64,000 nt of DNA from NCBI GenBank assembly GCA_963920765.1, contig OY987247.1, positions 9,148,471 through 9,212,470 on the forward strand, read 5' to 3'. The notes under the pieces were generated by a model that ran no database searches, was not told where the DNA came from, and was given only the letters and a program-made list of their open reading frames with translations. Positions 23,627-34,853 of the stretch are shown piece after piece. The DNA is from Ulota crispa. Its lineage: Eukaryota; Streptophyta; Bryopsida; Orthotrichales; Orthotrichaceae. A program made the position numbers and the translations under genes. The stretch's first letter is position 1. Every line of letters starts with the position of its first letter.

Positions 23627-24870
23627 TTAACCCCTAAACGTCAAGGAGGACAAAAAACATCCTCTAGCTCTGAAAAAAGATTATGTGATTCAGAAAAAAG
23701 TTGTTTTTCATTTGATTTTTTTTAGAAGTGACCATAAACACATGGTCTATCATGGAAGACAAAAAATTACCTCTTGAGATGCATTCATTTTTTTTTTGTA
23801 ACCAAAATTGTGATAAGATTTAGAAACATGGTGTTAGCTCCCAAGCTGCCCTTTTTGCAATTTTCATGAGGGCACCATGCATTATTGACTTTTCCAACTT
23901 TTTGAAGCAATACTACTAGTGCCCATGTGCAAAACACTGTACAATATCAATTAGTAATGATAGGTAGAACCTGTTTTGGCATTTCAAAGAAGTTTATATA
24001 ACAAAAAATGTAAAGGTTGTTTTAATCTCATATTTTTGGTATGTGATTCTCATGCAATCCCAATGGACCATACCAAATCTTGGTTACTAAAAATAAAAAT
24101 TCTATTTTTGGTAAGTTGTTTTGTGTCAAAATTGGGATTTCACAAGAAAGTTGATTAAAACACTTTGGTGATGAATTTTTGAGATTTGATTGCAAGGATG
24201 TGTATGTGAGACATTTGTGAGCACATCTTTCCTTCAAACAACATCTTCAAAAAGTTCAAAATTCCTTCAATGGAGACTTGAACGTTGGTGTAATCATGAC
24301 CAAATTTAGTAAATTTAATAATTCTTTATGGTAATTAAATTGTGTTATTTGAGTCATATATTATGATTAAATCTATACCTTTGAACATGATGATGTTTTT
24401 ATTTCGCCAAAAGCTAATTAAAAAATGGAGAAATTTTTTTACTAAATTTGGTCATGATCACTGTAGCATTAAAACCTCTGTTAACGGAATTTTGAATTTT
24501 TTGAAGATTTGTGTTAGATGAAAAGATGTGTGTATGAATGTCTCCTAGACTTGTATGCAATCAAATCTCAAAAATTCATCACCAAAGTGTTTTAATCAAC
24601 TTTCTTGTGAAATCCCAATTTTGACACAAAACAACTTACCAAAAATAGAATTTTTATTTTTAGTAACCAAGATTTGGTATGGTCCATTGGAATTGCATGA
24701 GAATCACATACCAAAAATATGAGATTAAAACAACCTTTACATTTTTTGTTATATAAACTTCTTTGAAATGCCAAAATAGGTTCTACATATCATTACTAAT
24801 TGGTACTGTAAAGTGCTACAAGCAGGGCAAGCCATGATGATCCATCCGTCCTTTAAGAGTTAGAGGTTAA
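23627..24870. repeat. Family B TTAA element carrying palindrome R1
   Basis: Left end TTAACCCCTAAACGTCAAGG, right end degraded to CTTTAAGAGTTAGAGGTTAA. The left 270 bases match the reverse complement of 22.64-22.91 kb. A large palindrome (R1) occupies the middle. Confidence 0.65.
23940..24820. repeat. Large palindrome R1
   Basis: Arms about 23945-24300 and 24470-24810 are near-perfect inverted repeats. 23976-24158 and the complement of 24592-24774 even translate identically over 60 codons. The loop is about 150 bases. A diverged relative lies at 60.06-60.93 kb. Non-coding in all likelihood. Confidence 0.85.
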
Positions 24871-25543
24871 AAGAATGAGACCTTTACAAATCAAGGAGAC
24901 AGTGCCATGTCTCCAGAAGGTGTGACTACCTCTATTCTCATTTTGGGTCACACCAAATGGCTTACCACACTAAACCCCAGTGCCTGGCTCCAGTTCCACT
25001 TTGCAGGTATCTGGCAGGGCAACCGACATCCCCCCCCCCCCCCCCCCCCCCCCAAGAACTACTGTCCTGGGTACCCACAGAAACAAGTTCTTTGCGTTTC
25101 TCTCGCATTTTCCTCACGACAAGCTGCTTCAATTCTGCTCCTCGCTCATCCACATGCTCGTTTTTGCTGAAGAAACACGTGCTGCTGCCTGGCGCTGAAA
25201 ACCAGAGCCAAAAATTCTCTTCATACGCAAAAGGGTTTGGTTTCGATTTGAGTCTGTTGTGAGTCCCCCCCACGTCCAGAATTTGCTTAGAATCAGTTCT
25301 TTGTTGCTTAGGTTTGATTTCTCAGCAGGCCCATTTGATGAAACGGTGAAGAGGATGTTATATATAATGAGAAGCAAGGAAGAACTAGAAGTATATTGAT
25401 TTTATTGGGGGTTTTTTATCTGTTGCAGACTTGCAGGTAGCTGAGGAGTTCTGGTCTTTGTTGAAGAAGGAAGACGATTGAGTTAGAGACTTAGGTTTTC
25501 ACATTGGGAAAGGGAGTCTAGACGAGTGAAGAGGAGTTGTGGT
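24871..25543 (+). promoter_or_regulatory. Upstream region and 5' leader of the ACD11-like gene
   Basis: Contains a 24-base C run (25030-25053), then moderately GC-rich sequence consistent with promoter and 5' UTR. A possible leader-intron acceptor, GTTGCAG, lies near 25423-25429. A GTG in frame at 25526 is not used as the start because a proper ATG follows. Confidence 0.4.
25030..25053. repeat. Poly-C run of 24
   Basis: Uninterrupted C tract about 490 bases upstream of the ACD11-like start codon. A length this great is often misassembled or polymorphic. Confidence 0.85.
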
Positions 25544-28458
25544 ATGGAAAGCCACGAAGGTGATCGGCCTTTGTCGACAATTGCCAAGTCGTGGAAAGGA
25601 CTGCAAGGGGAGCTTGGGGAAGGGCAGGCGACATCTTTGCGACTGGGCTCTTTCTCACATTCCTGCTCTCTCATCTCGCCTCTCTTCGGCTGTCTTGGCA
25701 TCGCCTTCAAGTTTGCCGAGAAGGACTATGTTGCCAAAGTAACCGCCCTCCCCTTTTCCACATCTCCGTGCTGTCTGTACCATCCTTTCCTTGAAATATT
25801 GCACAAAAGATTCATGTGACAAAGTCGAGGATTATAGTGTATCGGTGTGTCTTTGTTTTGCTGAAGTTCTATAAAACCCTAGGCGGGCCCTTCAAACCCT
25901 AATTGCCCAGTTTCCCTAAGATCTCTGAATTCAGAGGGACTGGGATCAGATTGTAAGGATCTTCAAAGCCTGAGTAAGAAACCTTGTAGAATATTGAGTT
26001 GTCTCCTTTCTATTCTCTACAGTATAAACTACTCCCTCTGTCCCTATAAAAACGTCCACAAAGCTTCCTTGCAAGTGATTCTGTGTTTTTAGTCTTTGTG
26101 CTAGTGACACATGTATTCTAGAATCAATATACCATCTACCAAATGCATGCAAAATCTCCAGTTTTGATGCAGCCGTTTGGGCATCCAAATTCCATTCAAA
26201 AAGTACCATATTTGTGCATAGTTTGTGAATGTTGCCAGCTCCTCATTAATTTAATCTTTGTGCTAGTGACACATATACTCTAGGATCGATATACTGTCTA
26301 CCAAATGTATGTAAAATCTCCAGTTTTGATGTCGCCATTTAGGCACCCAAATTCCATGCAAAAAAATACTATATTTGTGCATGTTGCTAGCTCCTCATTA
26401 TTGATGATTTAAAGACGAGTAGCAACAGTGGTACCTCATATGGGCGAGGCCAAGCTTACTAGGAGAGGAATGCTCTTTAATTGCTTAACTTGCCCCCATG
26501 AGATCAATGAACATGGCAAACGCTTTCTCAGCGTTTGAAATCAGCAAAAGGGAGCTTTTTAATGGTACAAAAAATGTGTCTGATTTGGAGCTTTTTAGAG
26601 GGACAGAGGGAGTAGCTTTTTTGTTTGGTGCATATTGTTGGGAACTGAACTGATTTCATGCCTTTTTCATGGGTTTTCAGGTTCATGATTTATGTGGAGC
26701 ATCGAAGGTTTATGCTACATTACCAGCAATGGTCGACGAAGACATTAGAAACAATACCGTAAGAAATGGTGGAAGCCATACTCGAAACCTACTCCGTGTG
26801 CTGCGTGGAGTGGACATGGTGAGGGTCTTGTTTGAGCACATTCTTGTCACCGAGTAAGCCCCTTGGTCACTCTTCCTGTCTTCTGGAATGTGTAAGGAAA
26901 ACATCACAGCTGTGCCACTTATAGTATGGTGTGTATAGTTCATGTTATTAGTTGGCAAGTTTTTCTACGGTTGTAAATGAAAGACGGTTTGACTACACCA
27001 AAGTATGTGTTATTTGGATACCACATGTCAAAGTCACAAAGTTTCAAGTTTGTATTGGTGGATGACGTGAAACCAACTCTTGAATAGATGTTTTGGTGGT
27101 TTGTGTTTTCTCTATGCGAATTACTAAATTGACACCCTAAATTACTAACGGGACACCCCTGAGCATGTAATTTGATAATTTAGTGCTATTTTTGATTTAT
27201 TAAGTGGTCCATCATTCATTCAATCACAACGTTATCACCTCCTTGAAAGACAACATGACAAATACAAAAAGAAATTGAAATATTATTGCACCAATACTGT
27301 TTTTCAATATGTTTTTGCTTTAAATAACTCAAAAGTCCTATATATTTAGTTTGAAATTTAAACACACCTATTTTTTATTTAGTATAGCCTTAGAATGATA
27401 ACGGTGAAACATATCTTTTGATCCAAATAAAAAAATCACAAAGTCAGCATTAAAAATCACAATTTTTTCATGCTCAAGGGGTGTCCCGTTAGCAATTTAG
27501 GGTGTCGTTGTAGTTATTCCATGCTCAAGGGGTGTCCCGTTAGCAATTTAGGGTGTCGTTGTAGTTATTCCCTTTCTCTATAATTTAGGCATTTTAAAAG
27601 TAGACGCTTTTTTTTTTAGCCTAATTCCATTTGGATTCTGAGCTTAGGGGCGGACTGCAAAGTGTGGCCTAATTCTGTTGGATTTTGGTGCTCAAATTAA
27701 CCCAGATGAAGCAATTTTTTCAAAGTTAGGGTTTTGTCAAGTATTTCTTGCAGAATGTAGGCTTTTCTTGGTAGGTCATAATGAAAGAAAGGTCTGATAC
27801 AATGAACTACAGGGGTGCTGATTTCGGATACATTGTGGGATGATGTGCAGAGGAAACTCCATGAAGGGACCTGCAGCTAAAGCCTACGACCAAGTGTTTG
27901 CTCCGCACCATGGGTGGACTATCCGCAAGGCTGTCTCTGCAGGAATGTTCATGTTGCCTACCAAGGCCCAGTTCCTTAAAAAATTACATGAAGAAGGTAC
28001 TATTTTCTCCACATCTTGTAGTACCTCCGGGGTAGAATCTCAAGTCATCCTTTATCGTTGTAAGTTAAATAGGTTAAACATTTAGAAGGTTTCAACGAAT
28101 AGCAACATTCTAGGGTTTCAATATTCTAAAGAATATATTCCTTGTACGTGTCCAACCTTTGATGACATGTGGTTATGAGAATAGCAGTATTCTAAGATTG
28201 TCAAACAGGGTTTCTGAATTTTCCAATTGCAAGGATTGTAGTGAGGATTGCGTGGAGATTGACATGGAAATTATATTTATATATATGTTTTTAGGGATGT
28301 TCTTAGCTGTTGTTTGTAGGATAATGACTTGTTCCACCTTGTTGTTGCCAGAGGACACAGCACGGGAGCAACTTCAAGAATTTGTTAAATCTGCTGGTCC
28401 AGTTGTTCAATATGTCAACAATTTGTATATAGACAAGGAGCTTGGTACAGACTGGTAG
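25544..28458 (+). CDS. ACD11: ACD11-like ceramide-1-phosphate transfer protein (GLTP fold)
   Basis: Cytosolic carrier of the glycolipid-transfer superfamily that moves ceramide-1-phosphate between membranes. In Arabidopsis, loss of ACD11 triggers accelerated cell death. Exons 25544-25738, 26681-26853, 27851-27996, 28352-28458: 621 bp, 206 aa, the same length as ACD11. The protein is a single all-helical GLTP domain. Diagnostic text includes VDEDIRNN (residues 83-90), the headgroup arginine pair in SHTRNLLR (97-104), DMVRVLFEHILVTEGNSMK and VFAPHHGWTIRKAVSAG with the conserved His-His-Gly-Trp. The end, ELGTDW, matches the family C-terminus. Intron phases fit and all are GT..AG. Intron 1 holds a Stowaway-like MITE and intron 2 a fold-back element. 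Confidence 0.95.
26032..26612. repeat. Stowaway-like (Tc1/mariner) MITE in ACD11 intron 1
   Basis: Terminal inverted repeats CTCCCTCTGTCCCT and AGGGACAGAGGGAG flanked by TA (26030-26031, 26613-26614). CTCCCTC termini with TA duplication are the plant Stowaway signature. It contains an internal direct duplication of about 165 bases: the segment starting CTTTGTGCTAGTGACACAT near 26094 recurs near 26259. Confidence 0.85.
27110..27570. repeat. Fold-back element U with tandem 51 bp repeat in ACD11 intron 2
   Basis: The block ACACCCTAAATTACTAACGG (27132 onward) and its continuation return inverted on the right as AGCAATTTAGGGTGTCG. The right arm is present twice in tandem as an exact 51 bp repeat (27469-27519 and 27520-27570). 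No target duplication was resolved. Confidence 0.75.
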
Positions 28459-28486
28459 GCACTTGAGACTAATTTTTATCAAAACT

Positions 28487-28685
28487 GTAGCCTCAAAACG
28501 ACCCTGGTGACTGCTTGTATTGCGCACATTTCAACGAGGGACATCGTAGATCTACAAAACAAAGGCATTAAGTTGACAACAGAGGTAATTGTATTGGATG
28601 CCTGGTGATGCACCTCGTGGCAAAGGCAAAGGTAAAGGCAAGGCTGGAGATGGACTCCCACTTAACTCTTTCATGCCTCAGGTAC
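28487..28685 (+). other. Coding-like stretch downstream of ACD11
   Basis: About 28493-28610 reads an open frame with protein-like text (HISTRDIVDLQNKGIKL). A second frame at about 28596-28680 reads a lysine/glycine-rich stretch (GKGKGKGKAGDG) ending at a possible donor CAGGTACC. There is no start codon or family match. It could be the remnant of another gene, or 3' UTR by chance. Confidence 0.25.
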
Positions 28686-29210
28686 CCACGTTTCTCTGCA
28701 GATAAGACTTTGATGGTAAACAAAATCGCTGCAAAACTCTCAAGTACTCTTTGAATCAATGCTGGTTCTTTAACAATCTGTGGGACAAAGTGCTCATTTT
28801 TATTATTATTATATCAGTCAAAGGGAAACAATCTCAATGACATGAGTACTCTTGGAAAATGGAAGGCCATTTTTACGTTGTTGTGAAGTCTTGTTTTCTT
28901 TAGCAAGAATTGTTATCTTTTTAATGAAAATTTCAAAGATTATTGGATAAGAGATATTTTCTTCAGCATGTTCCAAACACAATTAAGAATATTATGTGGT
29001 ATGAACAGTTTCAAAAGCCATCTACATAGCATGTGCAAATAAAACTTTTGAAGCTTGAGAGTTGTTGTAGCTCAGTACTCAATGAACTTTGGCGAAATTC
29101 CTTTCATTTCAAAAATAATGCTTTCTTACTTTGTAGTTTCAAAACTTTTATATGTTTGGGGTTGCGAGGATTCATGTTTTAGAAGCATTACAAAAAGCAT
29201 ATAGAAATTG
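28686..29210. other. Unassigned spacer
   Basis: AT-rich. No gene or paired repeat ends recognised. Confidence 0.4.
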
Positions 29211-29652
29211 AGAATTGATATTTGGAACACACCTTTTTGACTATTCTACCACACCTTTTTGACTATTCTACCACACCTTTTTGACTATTCTACCACACCT
29301 ATATATGGCCTATAAGTGTAGAACAAATACATAGTTCAACATCACTAAATTGAAGATACAACATGACATATAAGTTGTAATTTTATTTTTGTTGTTCAAC
29401 TCTAGATCTTGCTCATGAATTAATTAAAAAGATCTAAATTATGTCAACTTTAATTTAAATCTTTAATCAATACTTTGAGCTGGACCTAAAGTTGATAAAC
29501 AAAATTGGAGTTACAACTCCTTTGTCAAGTTGTAATTTCAATTTAGTGATGTTTTGTTTGTTGTCCACACCTACTATAATATCATAAATATTGACCATAT
29601 ATAATAGGTGTGGTAGAATAATAAAAAAGGTGTGGGACATATATCAATTCCC
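29211..29652. repeat. Fold-back MITE W2 with 22 bp tandem repeats
   Basis: Ends GAATTGATAT and ATATCAATTCCC. Internal inverted blocks (CACACCTATATATGGCC and TATATAATAGGTGTGG, ATCACTAAATTGAAGAT and TTCAATTTAGTGAT) match W1 at 10.21-10.60 kb. Near the left end a 22 bp unit, CACACCTTTTTGACTATTCT plus two bases, is repeated three times (29228-29293). Confidence 0.75.
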
Positions 29653-30353
29653 ATAAAAAATTCAAGGATCACTTCCACATGAATAGGAGAAAAAGTGAAA
29701 GATAGGAATTGCCTTGTTGCCAAAAATCTAAAAAATGATGATATATAGAATCTACCAACAATAATTAGTTTTGGAGTTTCGAGGATATAACTTCTGTCCA
29801 AATTATTTGCATTAGCTTTTCAAAGTTCACAAAACTTGCAAATTGCACGTGGATCCCTTACTCGTTCCATGTTGTGAATCGGAATATTGATCAGATGCAT
29901 TTGTGGGCTTAAGGTGGAAAAGCTCAAACTTTTTTGTTTATAAGGGTAAAACTAAAAAATACTGCTCCTACTTTGGAGCTTGTCCCAGTTGTCCGTATTG
30001 TCTCATTTTGTGTCTCCTATTGAATTAGAATCTTTAAATTCATACACAAAACCAAAATCCTCAAATTCAATCTTTTAATGATAAATTTCTAAAACTTGAT
30101 GTATTTTGCTAAATGAAAAGCTAAAATCCTCCACCCAAGCCTAAATTCATGCTTGAGCAATATATCAAGCCTAACGATGTGATTACAAGACAATTTAATT
30201 GACAACACCTACCAATCTCCAACAAATTGTTGATCAAGGTCACTAGTTAGCACTCTTTTAGCCCATTGTGACACCACTTACAAAGTTTGTTTTCTACGTT
30301 TCTTCACTTTGTCACTTCAAAAAACACATGACTGTGAAGTTTTGCTTCATCTA
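29653..30353. other. Unassigned AT-rich spacer
   Basis: No gene or clear element boundary seen. Confidence 0.4.
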
Positions 30354-31261
30354 TTAACCCCTAAATGCCCAAGGCACCCAATTTGGGTGACCAAAAAACT
30401 TCAAGAAACTTTGAAATCTTGTTGAAGGCACGGATTTTATCATTTTCAGGTTCTTTTTTGGAAAAGTTGTGTGTTGAAATTAGCTTCACTATTCAAATTC
30501 AACTTCCTCCATATCTTATTCCAATTTTTTTGGAAGGAAGGTTAACTGCAAGCATACATTTTGGTTTGTGAATAGTGTCATGAATAGTGTCACACAGCCT
30601 ATGAGAAGTTGCCACATTGAAAAAATGGGCATTAAGTTGAGCAAAAGGTGAAGATTTCCTTTAGGCACTCCCTTGGGCAATAAGGGCCTTTTGTACTGAA
30701 ATTTTGACATCCAACAAAATCTAAAAAAGCTTTTGGACTAATTTCAATTGGAATATCTTTGTTATATAAATTAGAGTCCATTCACCGTTGAATTTTCCTT
30801 CATTCAAATTGATTTTTGGTCAATAATTGAAGCTAAAAAATTTCTTTGTATTAGGTGTTTGCACTTTGATTGTTGCGTTGCAAGCTCATTTGTGAAACTA
30901 TGGTCATGGATTTGGAAAGGGGGCCATTTGTTTTGAAGTAACAACAATAAACACTAAAGCATCCTAAGTGGCTACTTCCCAATTTTGTATCCAAAAGTTG
31001 CCAATTTGCGTTAAAAGTTTCAGGCGGCTCCAAAAAAAACAAAAAATTCTATACTCATCATCATTCAATCACAAATATCTGAAAATCCGCATGGCCATTT
31101 TGGGTTATTTTTAAGTAGTGTCATCTAGAAGCCTTGAAGTTCAATATTCAACGGTTACAATTTTGTTTTGATGTTTTATAATGATCTTACAAGGACAATT
31201 CAAAAACTTCAAAAATGCATTCCAAAGACAAGAAATACACTCTTGGGCATTTAGGGGTTAA
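30354..31261. repeat. TTAA element D
   Basis: Perfect inverted ends TTAACCCCTAAATGCCCAAG and CTTGGGCATTTAGGGGTTAA (20 bp each). Non-coding. It shares its right TTAA with a further element end beginning TTAACCCCTAAATGACGG. Confidence 0.85.
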
Positions 31262-32259
31262 CCCCTAAATGACGGACCCATGACCGCTGATTCCAAGCCT
31301 CACTATCCATCACTAAATTTGCTGCCATTCTACAATTACATATGTATGAAAAATTTTGTATTTAAATTTCAGAGATCAAATTACATGTCTTCTTTACTTC
31401 ACAATAAATTAGATATTTTTTTGTAAAAATTTGATTTTTTTGAGAAATCTTGAAGAAAAAGTGAAGAAAAATCACATCAAATAGAAAATCATTTCAAAAT
31501 ATTTGAAAAGTTCAGTATGTGTGTATATCACAATGACAAACATCATGGTGTAAACTCCATTTCCATGTCATTTTATGATTGGAAAATATTAGACATTGAA
31601 AATACATTCAAAGTTTGATTTGCAATAAAATCTTCAATATCAGGAAATTTCCCAAAATTCAAATTGGAGAAGAAACTCAAGTAGATGGCCTTCATTTGTT
31701 AGTTGGGCTCAAATTCACAAAATATCATTTTTGTGGGAAAATTTCAGATTTAGAGCAAGGAGCAACAACTTCCCAAAATACACTAAAATAGCATATTCTG
31801 TGATTCTTTTTTTTTACTAACTTCTTATTTATATAAAGAGAAACACTAGCAAAGTTACAAATTCAATTGAATATTCTTCATAACCCAACATGGTATACCA
31901 ACAATAAAGAATATGGATGAAAACTTGTTTCATCTTGTGTTTGCATACCTGAACATTTGTTCAGACGCCACTCAGAGGCACTGCCGGCGTTACATGATTA
32001 ACAATTGAAGATGTGGTATAGCTTAAAATCTCCAAAAGTAAATCACCCAATTATTTGCATAGTTTTGCAAAACCTTAAAAAGTTCAAAATCTACTTTTGA
32101 GGGTAAAAGCAAGCTATTCCAAATGTTCAGCACTCAAAAGCTAAAGCAAGGCTACATGTTCCGATACGTTTTTTTAAAAATTTGACCAAAAACTAAACCA
32201 ACAAAATAGAAAAAACATTTTCTACCTACAACTAGTACATTTTTTTATTGCATCTTGAC
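31258..32259. repeat. Possible TTAA element E, right end not found
   Basis: Begins TTAACCCCTAAATGACGG at the TTAA shared with element D. No matching inverse end occurs before the next element at 32260, so either the right end is lost or only one end remains. The interior is AT-rich without a gene. Confidence 0.4.
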
Positions 32260-33198
32260 TTAACCCCTAAAGGACCAGGCTCTTTTTTCTGTGAAAACCA
32301 CTGAAAATTGCCACTTCTTGTAGATCCAAAAAAAAAGATTTTATGTTTTGTTTTTGGGAAATCCAACTGTAGGATTTTGCCCCAAATTAGAAGAGGTACT
32401 TGTGGGAAAAAAATCAGATCATTCCAGGCGGAGAAGAGGGAGATATTTACATCTAAAGTGAAAAAAAAAAGATTTTTTTCATGCTACCCAAAAATTTCAG
32501 AAGCCTTTGACCACTTTTGTAACAAAAAAATTGCTCTACCCAAAGTTGCGCTTTATTTTTTCCATGTAGGAGATCAAGTTAGGTATGTGTGGGAGAATTT
32601 TCAAATCAATTGGAACTTTACAACACATGGGAAAAAATAGTAAGTAAAAGGAAGTAGAGAATGACTCAAAACACTAAATTGTTAAGAATTTAATCACAAA
32701 AATGAAAAATGAAAATCCCAACACAGAAAATGTTTAGATAAACAATCTACTTCCTTTGGTTTGATGTTTGTTCCAAAATATTGAAAATTGAGTAAAATAA
32801 AGGACTTCAAAGTTTATTTTAGAGTAGAGAATCCATAACTGCCCGCAAACAAAATCTCCTCATAACTTTCACCTCATAGATCAAAATGGAACGATTCAAA
32901 ACTTCCCAAATATATATAAATCTAAAGAATCAATTTCAAAAAACAAAAATCAAAAAATGTAATTTTTAAAGAATTTTTTGAGTTGCCCAGATGGGCAATC
33001 CTCCCCAAACTTTCATAAATTTATGCATAACTTCTTCATCAAATGTCGGAATGAAGAAAACATTAGATGCCCACATAGATCTTCAAATTCCCCACGTTCA
33101 ATAAAAGTTTCAAAAAATCACACAAAGTATTTTAGCCATAGGTACATGCCCAAAGTTCAACCTGTCCCCGGAAGGGACAATGGTCCTTTAGGGGTTAA
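32260..33198. repeat. Family A TTAA element (A5)
   Basis: Ends TTAACCCCTAAAGGACC and GGTCCTTTAGGGGTTAA. The interior is largely the reverse complement of the element at 46.01-46.93 kb. The hairpin TGTCCCCGGAAGGGACA lies next to the right end. Confidence 0.85.
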
Positions 33199-34428
33199 CC
33201 AACATGTACCAAAGTATGCCAATTGTTTTGTTGCATATTAATTCAATCTATGCATGCATAAGCAGAAGTCAACTCTTTTGTCTTTTTGTTTTTTACATTT
33301 TACCTTTAATACTTTTATTTTTGCAAAGAATCAAACATAAATCACAAAATTTACGTCTCTTGCAAACCTAAATTTCTTGATATGCAAAGATTTTTTAATG
33401 TTCCTAAATGTGTAGGGTAAGCGCCTCATATAAGGTAGGAGCACCCATGCTCACGAGTGTCTCCATCAATGTGCCCTATAAATGCATTCATTTCAGATAC
33501 TCTTGGACCCACACCTAACAAGCCTGGGCCAATGGATGATAAAGGACTTGATCCATTTTGAAATGGTCAAACTTCATGTCTAAGCTCAATTTTGCCTTTT
33601 AAAGTGTGTTCAAACAACAACTTTGTAATTTTATTGCTTGAAACTATGAATGATATATCATTGCAATATATTTCAATTTGTTTCATAAAAATTTGTAATT
33701 GTTATCATTTTTTTTCAAAAAATGAACATAAATAAGTTAAAATACCAAAAAAAATCCAAATTACTTTTTTTTTTTCAAGAGGTACAAGTATCATTAAAGA
33801 TAAGTGTGAAAAATTTTCAATTGGTTATTTTATTTTTTACACCCAAAACAGCTACAACAAAGAATCTAAAGTCAAATTTGACTACCAAACCAAGTTTATC
33901 ATTATATTTAATTAATTTATAAATTTTTGATAATTTTTGTTGGAAGAAACATACATTTTCTATTTATTTTATTTTATTTTATTTGACAAACTTTATGGAA
34001 AATTCAAATTATTGTGATTTTTTAAAGCTAAATATAGAAATAAAATCATATCAATTAGAACATATATTAAAAAAAAAAATAATTTCTAATATAAATGAAT
34101 GGTAGAATGAGAAACATAGTTTTGTTGTTTAAATTTTAAATGCATTTGAAGAGTACAAAATATAAATGAAAAACACACCATATTGTGTTGTATGGATTTT
34201 GACATGTAGAGCTTTCAATGGCAATAACTCTTTTGATTTTTGATATTTTTCAAAAAAAAATTGATGGAATAGAAAACAAACTTGTCAAGCTTCATTTTCT
34301 TAGTTTGAACCACATACCAAAAATTGATATTTTGAAAATTACAATTAGGATTGACCAAGGCGCATCCACTTTTTGGATGCATTGACCTTCAAGGGTTAAG
34401 TGAAGGTTTCAATTAGCATCTCCTACAC
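33199..34428. other. AT-rich spacer with a lone Y-family end
   Basis: A TAAGGTAGGAGCACCCA motif at about 33432 matches the Y-family terminus, but no partner was found. A degraded TTAA-type end, CAAGGGTTAA, is at 34390-34399. No gene seen. Confidence 0.4.
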
Positions 34429-34622
34429 ACGGTTATACAACCTAAGTGTTTATGGACTTTGAAAAATTTGTGCAACAAAATGCTTGCAATTTGGACTTTG
34501 CAGTTGATGCCAATATTTTTGATTCCCTCTTGCTAACTCGTTAATATTTTTTTTGAAGGTCCAAAGATTGGATCCCATATCCTAAAACCCTCATTTCCAC
34601 ACTTATGGATGCGGCTACCTTA
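34429..34622. repeat. Y-type dispersed repeat, copy 1
   Basis: Collinear with 53105-53326: shared blocks GGACTTTGAAAAAT, TTGATGCCAATAT and CACACTTATGGATG, with ends TCCTACACA and GGCTACCTTAA. No reading frame. Confidence 0.6.
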
Positions 34623-34853
34623 ACCCTTAAAGGACCATAGGGCATAGTATATACGATGCCGTATAATTGGTATTTGCTACAAGTAAAAAGTTTTAACTTG
34701 GGATCTCAAGTAGCTCACTAGAACCGCTTTGATCTATTCTCCAACTTCTCTATTGATCTCAAATGCAATAAAGGTGTGAATCTATTCCAAATACAAGAAA
34801 AACACCTCGTATTCTACTGGTCGGAGCAACACGCTATGTCCTTTAGGGGTCAA
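34620..34853. repeat. Short TTAA element A6
   Basis: Left end TTAACCCTTAAAGGACCATA, right end ATGTCCTTTAGGGGTCAA with one change in the TTAA. It is 234 bp long and abuts the preceding Y-type repeat. Confidence 0.65.

Noticed and set aside
23976..24774. Two identical 60-codon open frames on opposite strands
   Set aside because: They are the two arms of palindrome R1. Identity comes from the inverted repeat, not from protein conservation.
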